Of a stretch of 64,000 bases of DNA, positions 8,895 to 17,585 are shown one piece after another. Within the stretch, counting starts at the first letter, position 1, and every line of letters begins with the position of its first letter. The stretch comes from Methylocystis rosea SV97. GTDB taxonomy: Bacteria > Pseudomonadota > Alphaproteobacteria > Rhizobiales > Beijerinckiaceae. The position numbers were made by a program, and so were the translations under genes. The notes beneath the pieces were generated by a model. The model had not been told where the DNA came from, ran no database searches, and saw only the letters and a program-made list of their open reading frames with translations. The stretch is taken from positions 496,001 to 560,000 of the forward strand of contig NZ_KB889963.1 in assembly GCF_000372845.1 (NCBI RefSeq), written 5' to 3'.

Positions 8895-9821
8895 TCATGC
8901 CAATGTCACGCCCCTCACAAGCTTGCGGCCGCGCAGAAACTCCTCAATCCCCATCTCGCCCTTGCCGGCGCGTTGCACGCGCAGCAGCCGCAGCGCGCCC
9001 GCGCCGCAGGCGATGAGCCCGGCGTCGTCGAGCGCGGCGCCCGGCGCTCCCTTCCTCTCCTCCACGCTTGCGCGCAAAACCTTCACGCGCTCCATGCCAT
9101 GGCCGAGATCGGCTTCGAAAAATGCGCCGGGAAAGGGCGACAGGCCGCGCACGAGATCATGAAGGTCTTGCGCCGATCGGCGCCAATCGATCCGCGCTTC
9201 AGCCTTCTCGATCTTTTGCGCATAGCAGGCGCCGTCTTCGGCCTGCGGCGTGAAGCGCAGTTCGCCCTTCGCGAGCAGATCGAGGGCGTCCGCCATCAGC
9301 GGCGCGCCGAGCTCCGCCAGTCGGTCGTGCAGCTCGCCCGCCGTCATCTCGGCGCCGATTGGCGTTTTCGCCGTCAAAGCGACAGGGCCGGTGTCGAGAC
9401 CGGCCTCCATCTTCATCACCATGACGCCGCTCTCGGCGTCACCCGCCATGATCGCGCGCTGTATCGGCGCGGCGCCGCGCCAACGCGGCAGCAGCGAGCC
9501 ATGCAGGTTGAGGCAGCCGTAGCGCGGCGCATCGAGGATCGGCTGGGGCAGCAGCAGACCGTAGGCGGCGACGACGGCGACGTCAGCGTCAACCGCGGCG
9601 AAATCCGCCTGCGCGTCTGCGTTCTTCAGGCTTTTCGGCGAACGAACGGGAAGACCGAGGCTCTCCGCCAAGAGGTGGACGGCGGACTTCTTTTCCGCCA
9701 TGCCGCGTCCGGCCGGTCGCGGCGGCTGCGTGTAAACCGCCGCGATCTCATGGCCGCGAGAGACGATTTCCTTGAGCAGATGGGCTGCGAAGTCCGGCGT
9801 GCCCATGAAGACGACGCGCAT
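8895..9821 (-). CDS. fmt: Methionyl-tRNA formyltransferase
   Basis: Formylates the amino group of Met-tRNA(fMet) for translation initiation, using 10-formyl-tetrahydrofolate. The 308-residue product starts MRVVFMGTPDFAAHLL at ATG 9821; a TTG four codons upstream is also in frame. Motifs: PPRPAGRG, NLHGSLLPRWRGAAPIQRAI (formyl-THF binding with catalytic Asn and His), and DTGPVALTAKTPIG. It follows def with a 15-base gap, the classical def-fmt pair in which deformylase later removes the formyl group. Confidence 0.96.
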   Translation of the reverse strand: MRVVFMGTPDFAAHLLKEIVSRGHEIAAVYTQPPRPAGRGMAEKKSAVHLLAESLGLPVRSPKSLKNADAQADFAAVDADVAVVAAYGLLLPQPILDAPRYGCLNLHGSLLPRWRGAAPIQRAIMAGDAESGVMVMKMEAGLDTGPVALTAKTPIGAEMTAGELHDRLAELGAPLMADALDLLAKGELRFTPQAEDGACYAQKIEKAEARIDWRRSAQDLHDLVRGLSPFPGAFFEADLGHGMERVKVLRASVEERKGAPGAALDDAGLIACGAGALRLLRVQRAGKGEMGIEEFLRGRKLVRGVTLA

Positions 9822-9836
9822 TCTGTCGCGCAATCG

Positions 9837-10403
9837 TCAGGCTCCGGCTTGTTCCGACTGACGCTCCGTGGCGGCGCGATGCTGGGCGGCGATCTCGTCA
9901 TGGCGCGCCGCCTTGTTGAACTTCTTGACCACGCGCTCGCGCTTTAAGCGCGACAGATGGTCGATGAAGAGCCCGCCTTCGAGGTGATCCAGTTCGTGCT
10001 GCACCACGGTCGCGAGCAGGCCTTCGGCGTCGAATTCCTGGACCGCGCCGTCACGGTCGAGATGACGCAAACGCACCCGCGCCGGCCGTTTCACGTCCTC
10101 GAAATAGTCGGGCACGGACAGGCAGCCTTCCTGATAGACGCTCAGTTCCTCCGACGCCCAGATGATTTCCGGGTTGATGAGGAAGAGCGGCGAGCGCGTC
10201 TCCTCGGTCTTGCCCGTGTCGACGACGACGATGCGCTTGGCCACGGCGACCTGGATCGCCGCGAGGCCGACGCCGGGCGCCTCGTACATGGTCTCCAGCA
10301 TGTCGTCGAGCAGACGCCGCACCTCCGCGTCGACACGGTCGACAGGTTCGGAAATCTTTCGCAGCAGCGGATCCGGAAGCGTGATGATGGGCAGAATGGC
10401 CAT
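9837..10403 (-). CDS. def: Peptide deformylase
   Basis: Metalloenzyme that removes the N-formyl group from nascent proteins. The 188-residue product from ATG 10403 (MAILPIITLPDPLLRKISEP) contains all three family motifs: GVGLAAIQ, EGCLSVPD (metal Cys) and VVQHELDHLEGGLFID (metal His pair and catalytic Glu). The frame continues upstream to 10499 without family-like sequence. First gene of the leftward def-fmt(-truA) group; LemA reads the other way. Confidence 0.96.
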   Translation of the reverse strand: MAILPIITLPDPLLRKISEPVDRVDAEVRRLLDDMLETMYEAPGVGLAAIQVAVAKRIVVVDTGKTEETRSPLFLINPEIIWASEELSVYQEGCLSVPDYFEDVKRPARVRLRHLDRDGAVQEFDAEGLLATVVQHELDHLEGGLFIDHLSRLKRERVVKKFNKAARHDEIAAQHRAATERQSEQAGA

Positions 10404-10567
10404 TGTGTTTCGCCGTGGCTCTTTGCGTTTCCATGAGATAGGCGCGACCGACGCGTCCGTCAAATCGAAAGGGGGCCCGCGTCCTTGCCTAAGCGCCAAA
10501 CGCGGCTAACATGCACGGGCAAAAAATGATCGCCGCCGCGCGGAGCGGCGCCTGGAGAGCGCGCGCC

Positions 10568-11128
10568 ATGTCTTTGCTGATTATTCTGGGCCTCGTCGCC
10601 GCCGTCGCCTTCTGGCTGGTCAGCGTTTACAACGGCCTCGTGTCGTTGCGCCAGCGCGGCAAGCAGGCCTTTTCCGACGTCAATGTGCAGCTCAAGCAGC
10701 GCCACGACCTCGTGCCCAATCTGGTCGAGACGGTGAAGGGCTACGCCACCCATGAGAAAAGCACGCTGGATGACGTGGTCAAGGCGCGCAACGCCGCGGT
10801 GACCGCGCAAGGCCCGGCGCAGATAGGGGCGGCCGAGGGCGCGCTGACCGGGGCGCTCTCGCGGCTGATCGCGCTGTCGGAAGCCTATCCGGATCTGAAG
10901 GCGAACCAGAATTTCCAGCAGCTGCAGAGCGAGCTGTCTGACATCGAAAACAAGATTTCAGCGGCGCGGCGCTTCCTCAACAATACCGTCGCCGAATACA
11001 ACGCCACGCGCGAGGGCTTTCCCGGTTTTCTGATCGCGCAGCGCTTCGGCTTCGTCCAGCTCGACTATTTCGAGCTGGACGAAGCTCAGCAGAAGGCGAT
11101 CGAGACCCCGCCGAAGGTGGAGTTCTAG
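10568..11128 (+). CDS. LemA family protein
   Basis: A 186-residue protein with one N-terminal membrane helix (LLIILGLVAAVAFWLVSVYN) and the LemA helical core: VSLRQRGKQAFSDVNVQLKQ, RHDLVPNLVETVKGY, FQQLQSELSDIENKI and AARRFLNNTVAEYN. ATG 10568 with GGAGAG upstream is preferred to the in-frame ATG at 10511, since it begins right at the membrane helix. Biochemical role unknown. An M48 peptidase follows in the same direction, a recurrent pairing that suggests membrane-protein quality control. Confidence 0.9.
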   Translation: MSLLIILGLVAAVAFWLVSVYNGLVSLRQRGKQAFSDVNVQLKQRHDLVPNLVETVKGYATHEKSTLDDVVKARNAAVTAQGPAQIGAAEGALTGALSRLIALSEAYPDLKANQNFQQLQSELSDIENKISAARRFLNNTVAEYNATREGFPGFLIAQRFGFVQLDYFELDEAQQKAIETPPKVEF

Positions 11129-11148
11129 GCGCGCGGCGCCGCGCAGGT

Positions 11149-11256
11149 TGTTATTCCCGACAGGCCGAAGGCCTGATCGGGAATCCAGATCTCGCAAAGC
11201 GCAATTTTAAGGCCTGGATTCCCGATCAGGCGTTACGAACGCGCGTCGGAATGACA
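11149..11256. repeat. Intergenic repeat of the ATTCCCGA/GGGAATCCAG class
   Basis: Occupies the gap between lemA and the M48 gene. It has a TTATTCCCGACAGG start, a GGCCGAAGGCC hairpin, GATCGGGAATCCAG, and an inverted GGATTCCCGATCAGG followed by GTCGGAATGACAGC. Related copies lie at 35811-35925 and, shortened, at 63731-63770. The outer ends are inverted, so the transcript can fold into a long stem. Confidence 0.75.
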
Positions 11257-11270
11257 GCAGCAGGAACACC

Positions 11271-12389
11271 ATGTTCAAAGCCTACGGCCTTTATTCTTAT
11301 ATTCGCGCCAATGAACTGCGCTCGGCCTTTCTGCTCGCCGGCTTCGTCGTTCTGCTTCTTGCGCTGATGTTCTCCTTCGCGCTGCTGATCGAGGCGATGA
11401 GCGCGCGGCCTGGCGCGCCTTTCGACTACATCCTGGCGCTCGCGGTGGATGATCTCAAACGCGGCTGGCCGATCGGCGTCGTCGCGGCGGGCGTCTGGTT
11501 CGTCATCGCCTATCTCTTCCATCAGAAGATGATCGACTTCGCCACCGGCGCCGCGAACCTGTCGCGCGCCGAATCGCCGCGCGTCTACAATCTGCTCGAA
11601 AATCTCTGCATCTCTCGGGGCGTCCCGATTCCCGCCCTGCAGATGATTGAGAGCGACGCGCTCAACGCCTACGCATCCGGGCTCAAAGAGGGACAGTACA
11701 AGATCGCGGTGACCCGCGGTCTGACGCGGTATCTGACCGACGCCGAGCTCGAGGCGGTCCTCGCGCATGAACTGACCCATATTCGCAACCGCGACGTTCA
11801 GCTTCTCGTGATCGCCGTGATTTTCGCCGGCATTTTCGCTTTCGTCGCCGATCTCACAATCCGCCGCTGGGATTTTCCTTTCGGCTTCTCGCCGCATCGC
11901 CCCGAAAGCGACAATGGCCGAAGAGGCAATGGCGGCGCGGCGCTCGCCATTCTCATCGCCCTGTTCATCATCGCGCTGAGCTGGGGCGCCTCCGTGCTGA
12001 TCCGCTTCGCGCTGTCGCGCTCGCGCGAATTCCTCGCCGACGCCGGCAGCGTCGAACTGACAAAGAACCCCGACGCGATGATCTCGGCGCTGCGCAAGAT
12101 CGAAGCGCATGCGGCGATTCCGAACATGCCCTCACGCATGCAGTATTTCTTCATCGAATCGCCGGCGCTGCATCCGGAGTTCGGCTGGCTTGCGACCCAT
12201 CCGAGCGTCGACGCGCGTATCGCGGCGCTCGTCGAATTCGGCGGCGGCCGGGATGTGTCGGTCGCGGCTTTAGGAGAAGAACGCGAAGCGATCGACGCGC
12301 CCCGAGAGGACGAGGCCGCCTTCCTGCCCAAGGACGGACGCCATCCGCTCTGGCCGCCGCGCGGTCCCTGGGGCAGCGCCAGGCGCTGA
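11271..12389 (+). CDS. M48 family membrane metallopeptidase (HtpX-like)
   Basis: A 372-residue zinc peptidase of the Ste24/HtpX family in the inner membrane, likely degrading damaged membrane proteins. Two N-terminal membrane segments (33-53 and about 75-95) precede the catalytic motif AVLAHELTHIRNRDVQ (HExxH) and a second hydrophobic region. The third zinc ligand Glu is in LSRSREFLADAGSVELT, followed by PSRMQYFFIESPALHP and ATHPSVDARIAALVEF. Located 142 bases after lemA in the same orientation, separated by a repeat. Confidence 0.9.
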   Translation: MFKAYGLYSYIRANELRSAFLLAGFVVLLLALMFSFALLIEAMSARPGAPFDYILALAVDDLKRGWPIGVVAAGVWFVIAYLFHQKMIDFATGAANLSRAESPRVYNLLENLCISRGVPIPALQMIESDALNAYASGLKEGQYKIAVTRGLTRYLTDAELEAVLAHELTHIRNRDVQLLVIAVIFAGIFAFVADLTIRRWDFPFGFSPHRPESDNGRRGNGGAALAILIALFIIALSWGASVLIRFALSRSREFLADAGSVELTKNPDAMISALRKIEAHAAIPNMPSRMQYFFIESPALHPEFGWLATHPSVDARIAALVEFGGGRDVSVAALGEEREAIDAPREDEAAFLPKDGRHPLWPPRGPWGSARR

Positions 12390-12761
12390 TCAGCGCGCGG
12401 CCTCGGCTCGAAGCGAAGCTTCAGAGCGCCGTCTTTTCGGCGACGCCGATCTTCGACGTCACCCATCCAATCCAGCAGCCCAATGACGCCCGTCTGTGTG
12501 GAGAGCCTTGGCGTTTGCCGGCCAAACTCGAAGCGGCCGCATCGCTCGTCTCTTCGAAGAAAGACTGTGCTTCGTAATTACAATAAATACAAAGTAACAA
12601 TACCTACAATTACACACATTCCAATATATAGTCATTTTATGAGCAATAGATTTGCGCTATACACGGGTCATCAGCAGCGTGTGCTTACTTAGAGCGGCTC
12701 TTTGAGCTTTTCTTGGCTTAACCGCTGGCTTCATCGTCCAATTCGCGGAAGAGGCGCGGGC
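12390..12761. other. Gene-free stretch with an AT-rich core
   Basis: About 370 bases between the M48 peptidase and flavodoxin genes. The segment 12572-12665 is strikingly AT-rich for this window (AATTACAATAAATACAAAG, TACAATTACACACATTCC, AATATATAGTCATTTTATG) and lies 100-190 bases upstream of the flavodoxin start. It probably contains the flavodoxin promoter and operator or leader. No protein-like reading frame was recognised. Confidence 0.55.
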
Positions 12762-13244
12762 ATGAGCATCACGGTCATCTTCGGTTCCGACGGCGGCGCG
12801 ACGAAGGGGGTTGCTTCAAAAATCTCCAGGAAATGCCAAGGGCGGTCGGTGGACATCAAGGACGCCACGACCGACGACTTCGAAAATTGCCATCTGTTGA
12901 TCCTGGGTTCTCCGACCTATGGGGACGGCACCCTGCAAACGGATTGGGAAGAGAACATCGACAAGCTGCGCAGCGCCGACCTGAAGGGCAAAAAGGTCGC
13001 CTTGTTCGGCACCGGCGATCAGCAGACCTATCCTCTCTCCTTCGTGGACGCGATGGGCATCCTCTATGACGAGGTCTCGGCGCTCGGGGCGCAGGTGATC
13101 GGCTTCACCCAGACGTCCGGCTATGAATATGTTGGCTCCACCGCCGATCGGGATGGCAAGTTCGTGGGCCTCGCCCTCGACCAGGACACCCAGTCCGGCA
13201 TGACCGAAAAAAGAGTGACCGCATGGCTGAGCCAGTTACTTTGA
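12762..13244 (+). CDS. Flavodoxin
   Basis: A 160-residue FMN protein acting as a low-potential electron carrier, often induced by iron limitation or used by nitrogenase. It starts at ATG 12762 behind GGAAGAGGCG. The FMN phosphate loop reads IFGSDGGATKGVASKI, slightly divergent from the usual T-G-x-T pattern. Further motifs are LLILGSPTYGDGTLQTDW (isoalloxazine-binding Tyr) and LFGTGDQQTYPLSFVDAMG, and the long-chain insertion SGYEYVGSTADRDGKFVGLALD. The 3' end overlaps the DUF2023 gene by 22 bases. Possible clients include IspG, whose group is flavodoxin-dependent. Confidence 0.92.
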   Translation: MSITVIFGSDGGATKGVASKISRKCQGRSVDIKDATTDDFENCHLLILGSPTYGDGTLQTDWEENIDKLRSADLKGKKVALFGTGDQQTYPLSFVDAMGILYDEVSALGAQVIGFTQTSGYEYVGSTADRDGKFVGLALDQDTQSGMTEKRVTAWLSQLL

Positions 13245-13657
13245 TCGACGAGAGCGTTCAGCCCCTGTCGTCGACGCGCTGTCGCTCTGCCGATGCAGCG
13301 CCGGTGCTGCGGCTCTTTCATCACAACATCTATGAATATGGGCGGGGCGTCCGCGGCTTGTTTCTGATGACCCTTAGCCGTCGGGAACTGGAAGTGACGC
13401 TAGGCAAGTTAGAAAGGCAAGGCATCCATCACTTCGTCCAGGAACTCAATCAGTTCAAGGTGAACCTCTTCTTTGGCCGGCCCGCCTACGTCGCCGTGGC
13501 GCGTTCCATCGTCACGCGTCCGCTCAACGCGCTCACGGCGGAGGAGGACTTCATGCTTGGCACGCTGCTCGGCTACGATCGCGAGCAGCAGTGCCGCCGC
13601 TTTCTCACGCGTTCGGGTCGCGGCATGCCGGAGGACCTGCCTCTAGCGGCCGAATGA
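13223..13657 (+). CDS. DUF2023 family protein, flavodoxin partner
   Basis: A 144-residue cytosolic protein with the DUF2023 core RLFHHNIYEYGRGVRGLFLM, then ELNQFKVNLFFGRPAYVAVA and TAEEDFMLGTLLGYDREQQC. The family is repeatedly found next to flavodoxin genes and has no established activity. ATG 13223 lies inside the flavodoxin gene (22-base overlap), so translation is probably coupled and the product may bind or regulate flavodoxin. Confidence 0.85.
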   Translation: MAEPVTLIDESVQPLSSTRCRSADAAPVLRLFHHNIYEYGRGVRGLFLMTLSRRELEVTLGKLERQGIHHFVQELNQFKVNLFFGRPAYVAVARSIVTRPLNALTAEEDFMLGTLLGYDREQQCRRFLTRSGRGMPEDLPLAAE

Positions 13658-13682
13658 TGGGATTGGACGGGCGCCACGCCTA

Positions 13683-14582
13683 TCAGCCGGCCGCGTTGGA
13701 GGGCGCCTGAGCGACCCGCGCCTTCAAAAATTCGATCGCTTTCGCCCGCGAGTCGCGCGCTTCGGGGAGAAAGCTCATCAGCTGCCAGGCGTGCGGCACG
13801 CAAGGCCAGATCTCGAGCTGCGCGTCGACCCCCGCCTGCCTTGCGCGCGCGACGAGCCGCGTCGAATCGTCTCTCAGCACTTCGTCCGCGCCGACATGAA
13901 CGAGCATCGGCGGCAGCCCGGAAAGATCGGCGTAGATCGGCGAAGCGAGCGGATTTCTACCGCTTTGGCGTCCCAGCACGGCGCGGGCGCCGAGCAGAAT
14001 GTCCTTGCGCGTGAACAGGGGGTCGCGTTCTTCATTCTCGCGCATCGAGGCGCCGGTCGCGGCAAGATCGACCCAGGGCGAGGACAGTGCCACGGCGACG
14101 GGCGGTCGTAAGCCCTCATCGCGTATGCGCAGCAACAGCGAGACCGCAAGCCCGCCGCCAGCCGAATCGCCGACAATGATGAAGGGCCCCGGCCGCGCCT
14201 CAATGAGGGTCCGATAGGCCCGCAAGACATCTTCCAGCGCGGCGGGAAAGATATGCTCCGGCGCGAGCCGATAGGCTGGCGCAAAGACATCGAAGCCCGC
14301 GCGCGCGAACAGGCGCGAAGCGTAGCGAAAAAGCCGCGGCGACCCGATGAGGTAGGCGCCGCCGTGAAGATAGAACAGCGTCGCAATCGCGCTGCCTGAA
14401 GCAGGAGTCCAATCGCCAGGAATCTGTGCCGCGAAAGGCGCGCGCCGTTCGGGAGACAGAGTTTCGACGAGCCGCTGGAGGCCGCGCAAAGGCGCCGTCG
14501 ACGCCAAGATGCGCGGCTTAACGAAACGGCGAAGGAAGGCGACGGTCCGCCGCGTCGCCGCGCTCGCGCCGCCGGCGCTCAT
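13683..14582 (-). CDS. Alpha/beta-hydrolase, hormone-sensitive-lipase (family IV) esterase
   Basis: A 299-residue serine esterase. It carries the family IV oxyanion motif LFYLHGGAYLIGSP, the nucleophile elbow VGDSAGGGLAVSL, a catalytic Asp in HVGADEVLRDDSTRL, and the His in CVPHAWQLMSF. ATG 14582 overlaps the stop of the upstream Sel1 gene (ATGA), so it is the last gene of the overlapping argH operon. Frames extending further upstream are antisense to the Sel1 gene. Natural substrate unknown, probably short-chain acyl esters. Confidence 0.88.
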   Translation of the reverse strand: MSAGGASAATRRTVAFLRRFVKPRILASTAPLRGLQRLVETLSPERRAPFAAQIPGDWTPASGSAIATLFYLHGGAYLIGSPRLFRYASRLFARAGFDVFAPAYRLAPEHIFPAALEDVLRAYRTLIEARPGPFIIVGDSAGGGLAVSLLLRIRDEGLRPPVAVALSSPWVDLAATGASMRENEERDPLFTRKDILLGARAVLGRQSGRNPLASPIYADLSGLPPMLVHVGADEVLRDDSTRLVARARQAGVDAQLEIWPCVPHAWQLMSFLPEARDSRAKAIEFLKARVAQAPSNAAG

Positions 14583-15457
14583 TTTACGGCGGTCGGCTGC
14601 GCCGGCGCGGACGTGCTCGAGAGATAATCGAGCGAGGCATCGTTCAACCCGGCTTCGCGCGACTTGTCGCGCCACTCGCGCGCCTCGGCGAAATTGGCCT
14701 CGACCCCGAGGCCTTCGGCGAGAATATGCGCGAGACGGTTTTGCGCCACGGCGTTGCCTTTCGCCGCCGCTTTGCGAAACCATTGCACGGCGGCGGCGCG
14801 GTCGCGCGGCACGCCGACGCCATTGAACTGGAGAACGGCGAACTCGACCATCGCCGGCGCGAAGTCCAGCTCGGCCCCGCGCCTGAACCATTCCGCGGCT
14901 TCGCGCTCGTCCTTGGGAACGCCTCTGCCGGTCTTGTAGAGAAGGCCAAGCGCGTAGAGCGAGTCGGGATCGCCCTTGGCCGCGGCGCGGCGGAAATAGT
15001 CAGACGCTCTGCCGAAGTCGGATGGCGCGCCCTCATTTTCGAGGGCGAGCTCCCCGATCAGATGGAGAGCGGCGGGATGATCCTGCGCCGCGGCCTTTTC
15101 GAGATAGGCGCGGGCGAGCGCGCGGTTCTTCGGCGCGCCGGCGCCATTGAGCGCCGCAGCGCCATAGAGATAGGCCGCTTCTTTATCGCCGGCGTCCGCG
15201 CCCCGCTTGAACCACTCCATCGCGGTCGAAAGGTCTCGCCCCACGCCGGCGCCCTCGAGGTAAAGCTGACCGATAAGGGTGAGCGCGGCCGCGTCCTTGG
15301 GATTGGCGGCGATGCGCTTCTTCGCTTCCTTCATCGCGACCAGATAATCCCCGCGCTGATAGGCGCCGAAGGCGAAGTCTGGCGCGGGCGGCGCATCATT
15401 GGCGGCGCGGGCGGCAGGCGCGAGAAAGAGCATGCAACTTGCGATAAACGCCGTCAT
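14579..15457 (-). CDS. Secreted Sel1/TPR-repeat protein; start region lies in a dispersed repeat
   Basis: A 292-residue (from ATG 15457) periplasmic protein with signal peptide MTAFIASCMLFLAPAARA and about six Sel1 repeats, e.g. LIGQLYLEGAGVGRDLSTAM, YALGLLYKTGRGVPKDERE and FAVLQFNGVGVPRDRAAAV. Sel1 proteins are scaffolds for protein interactions. The chosen ATG lies at the end of a 'CATTGCGAGCGAAGCG' repeat (15452-15534). The frame remains open through the repeat up to ATG 15571, which overlaps the stop of the upstream gene (ATGA). Either the repeat is translated as about 35 extra residues, or it displaced the original start. Downstream it overlaps the esterase by ATGA. Confidence 0.8.
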   Translation of the reverse strand: MTAFIASCMLFLAPAARAANDAPPAPDFAFGAYQRGDYLVAMKEAKKRIAANPKDAAALTLIGQLYLEGAGVGRDLSTAMEWFKRGADAGDKEAAYLYGAAALNGAGAPKNRALARAYLEKAAAQDHPAALHLIGELALENEGAPSDFGRASDYFRRAAAKGDPDSLYALGLLYKTGRGVPKDEREAAEWFRRGAELDFAPAMVEFAVLQFNGVGVPRDRAAAVQWFRKAAAKGNAVAQNRLAHILAEGLGVEANFAEAREWRDKSREAGLNDASLDYLSSTSAPAQPTAVK

Positions 15458-15534
15458 TGCGAGCGAAGCGAAGCAATCCAGCAAGCATCGTTCGGCTCCT
15501 GGATTGCTTCGGCGCTTTGCGCCTCGCAATGACG
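15452..15534. repeat. Dispersed repeat (TCATTGCGAGCGAAGCGAAG type) inside an operon
   Basis: Starts GTCATTGCGAGCGAAGCGAAG followed by CAATCCAG, and ends with the inverted form CTGGATTGCTTCGGCGC and GCCTCGCAATGACGC. This is a widespread alphaproteobacterial intergenic element with a long imperfect stem. Here it sits between the ThiE-like and Sel1 genes. In the minus frame it is open and encodes the recognisable spurious peptide RGAKRRSNP...DCFASLAMT. Confidence 0.85.
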
Positions 15535-15567
15535 CGTCCCTTTCCGGATGATGGGGACGGCTTTGAG

Positions 15568-16179
15568 TCATGCGCCTGCTCCCTTAAGCCTCGCCTGCGC
15601 CTCAGCCACCGCCGCCGCCGGACCGCGCGCGTCGCTCCAGACGGCGTCGTCGAGCCGCACGAAGTCGGCGCCCGCCTGAACGAGGGGCGCGACATCGTCG
15701 AGCGATTCCGCGCGAGCGACGCAGGGCGTGTTGAAAAGCTCCGCCCACCAGGCGACGCGCTCAACGAGCGCTTCGCGATCAAGATCCGAAAACATCACAT
15801 AGTCGGCGCTTAACTCGCCCGCGCGCATGGCGTCGTCGCGCGTCTCGATATCTCCGGCGCCGACGATGTAGCGCGGCGACAGTTTCTTGATGGCGTCGGC
15901 GAGATCCTCGCCGCAGCCCGAGACATGGACGCCGTCGGCGCCGGCGCGCAGCGCGACGTTGGGCGCCGCCTGGACAAGGACCGCGACGCCTTTATCCTGC
16001 GCGCCGGGCGCCAGAGCGCGCACGATCGCTTCTTGGCCGCGTTCGTCGGCATCGGCGAAACGAATGAGCAGGCTTGCGACGTCGCCCGCCGCCAGCGCCT
16101 CATTGAGCGCGGGCGCAAAAGCCGCCGCGTCGGCAAGCGGCGGGGTCGCGAGGTAGAGTCGCGGCGAAATGTCGTTCAT
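15568..16179 (-). CDS. ThiE-like TIM-barrel protein, probably not a true thiamine-phosphate synthase
   Basis: A 203-residue protein with the overall ThiE pattern: [56 protein letters not shown], and [19 protein letters not shown]. The hallmark residues for binding the pyrimidine diphosphate and thiazole are changed. VQLRxK is replaced by LLIRFADAD, the ND of VNDxxxLA is absent, and GPxxPT becomes MFSDL. The true-looking ThiE is at 27015. ATG 16179 overlaps the argH stop (ATGA). Probably a divergent homologue with another role. Confidence 0.75.
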   Translation of the reverse strand: MNDISPRLYLATPPLADAAAFAPALNEALAAGDVASLLIRFADADERGQEAIVRALAPGAQDKGVAVLVQAAPNVALRAGADGVHVSGCGEDLADAIKKLSPRYIVGAGDIETRDDAMRAGELSADYVMFSDLDREALVERVAWWAELFNTPCVARAESLDDVAPLVQAGADFVRLDDAVWSDARGPAAAVAEAQARLKGAGA

Positions 16180-17561
16180 TTGTCCTTCAATCTGTCGAGC
16201 CAGACTTGCACGGCGGCGCGCACATTGTCGGGCGCCGTGCCTCCGAAGCTTTTGCGGCTTTGCACCGACTTCTCGACGCCGAGCACGTCGCAAACATCGG
16301 CGTTGATGCGCGGTTCGACGCTCCGCATCTCCTCGAGCGTCAACTCCTCAAGACCTACGCCGCGCGCTTCGGCGAGCGCGACGATGCGGCCGGTGACGTG
16401 GTGCGCTTCGCGAAACGGCAGCGACAGCGCCCGCACCAGCCAGTCGGCAAGGTCGGTCGCGGTCGCATAGCCCGCGCCGGCGGCGGTCTTCATCCGCGCG
16501 CGGTCGACGCGCATGTCGCGGACCATGCCGGCGATGGCGGCGATGCAGAGCGATAAGGTGTCGAGCGCGTCGAAGGCGCCTTCCTTATCCTCCTGCATAT
16601 CCTTCGAATAGGCGAGCGGCAGGCCCTTCATGACGACGAGCAGCGCGACAAGCGCGCCGATGACGCGGCCCGATTTGCCGCGCGCGAGCTCGGCGGCGTC
16701 GGGATTGCGCTTTTGCGGCATGATCGACGAGCCGGTGGTGAATTTATCGGACAGCGCGATGAAGCCGAATTGCGGCGTCGTCCAAAGCACGATCTCTTCG
16801 GCGAAGCGCGACAGATGCGTGGCGCAGATCGCCGCCGCGCTCAGCGTCTCCAGAACGAAATCGCGATCGGAAACGCTGTCGAGCGAATTCGCCGTCGGCC
16901 GATCGAAGCCGAGCGCGCGCGCCGTCATCGCGCGGTCGATCGGAAAGCTCGTCCCGGCCAGCGCCGCTGCGCCGAGCGGACATTCGTTGAGCCGCGCGCG
17001 CGCGTCGCGAAGACGTCCGCGATCACGGGCGATCATTTCGACATAGGCGAGGAGATGATGGCCGAGCGTCACCGGCTGCGCCGATTGCAGATGCGTGAAG
17101 CCGGGCATGACGCTTGCCGCCTCTTCCCGCGCACGGGTCGCAAGCGCGAGCTGCAGATCGGCGAGTTCGACATCGAGCGCGTCGATCTGATCGCGAATGT
17201 AGAGGCGGAAATCGGTCGCCACCTGGTCGTTGCGCGAACGCGCCGTGTGCAGCCGCCCCGCCGCCGGGCCGATCAGCTCGGCAAGGCGCGACTCGACGTT
17301 CATGTGAATGTCTTCGAGCGCGCGCGAAAAATGGAAGCGCTCGTTCTCGATTTCCGCTTTGACCCGCTCCAATCCATCGGCGATCTTCGCCGCGTCGTCG
17401 CGCGACACGATCCCCGTCTCGCCGAGCATGGCGACATGGGCGAGCGAGCCGCGGACGTCCTGCAGACCGAGGCGCTTGTCGAAGTCGATCGAGACATTGA
17501 TCGCCTCCAGAACCGCGTCGGTTGCGCTTTTGAAGCGTCCGCCCCATATCTTGCTCGTCAT
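16176..17561 (-). CDS. argH: Argininosuccinate lyase
   Basis: Splits argininosuccinate to arginine and fumarate, the final step of arginine synthesis. The 461-residue product starts [19 protein letters not shown]. It contains [53 protein letters not shown] and the fumarase/lyase signature [19 protein letters not shown] with catalytic Ser. First gene of a leftward operon in which argH, the ThiE-like gene, the Sel1 gene and the esterase gene all join through ATGA overlaps. Divergent from tlpA, with a 24-base gap that must hold both promoters. Confidence 0.97.
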   Translation of the reverse strand: MTSKIWGGRFKSATDAVLEAINVSIDFDKRLGLQDVRGSLAHVAMLGETGIVSRDDAAKIADGLERVKAEIENERFHFSRALEDIHMNVESRLAELIGPAAGRLHTARSRNDQVATDFRLYIRDQIDALDVELADLQLALATRAREEAASVMPGFTHLQSAQPVTLGHHLLAYVEMIARDRGRLRDARARLNECPLGAAALAGTSFPIDRAMTARALGFDRPTANSLDSVSDRDFVLETLSAAAICATHLSRFAEEIVLWTTPQFGFIALSDKFTTGSSIMPQKRNPDAAELARGKSGRVIGALVALLVVMKGLPLAYSKDMQEDKEGAFDALDTLSLCIAAIAGMVRDMRVDRARMKTAAGAGYATATDLADWLVRALSLPFREAHHVTGRIVALAEARGVGLEELTLEEMRSVEPRINADVCDVLGVEKSVQSRKSFGGTAPDNVRAAVQVWLDRLKDK

Positions 17562-17585
17562 TTTTAACCTCGGAGCCCACGCCTC

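Noticed and set aside
12702-12750. Possible sigma-54 promoter (TTGGC...TGGC) before flavodoxin
   Set aside because: The spacing between the GG and GC dinucleotides is 11, not 10, and the -12 TTGC box is absent.
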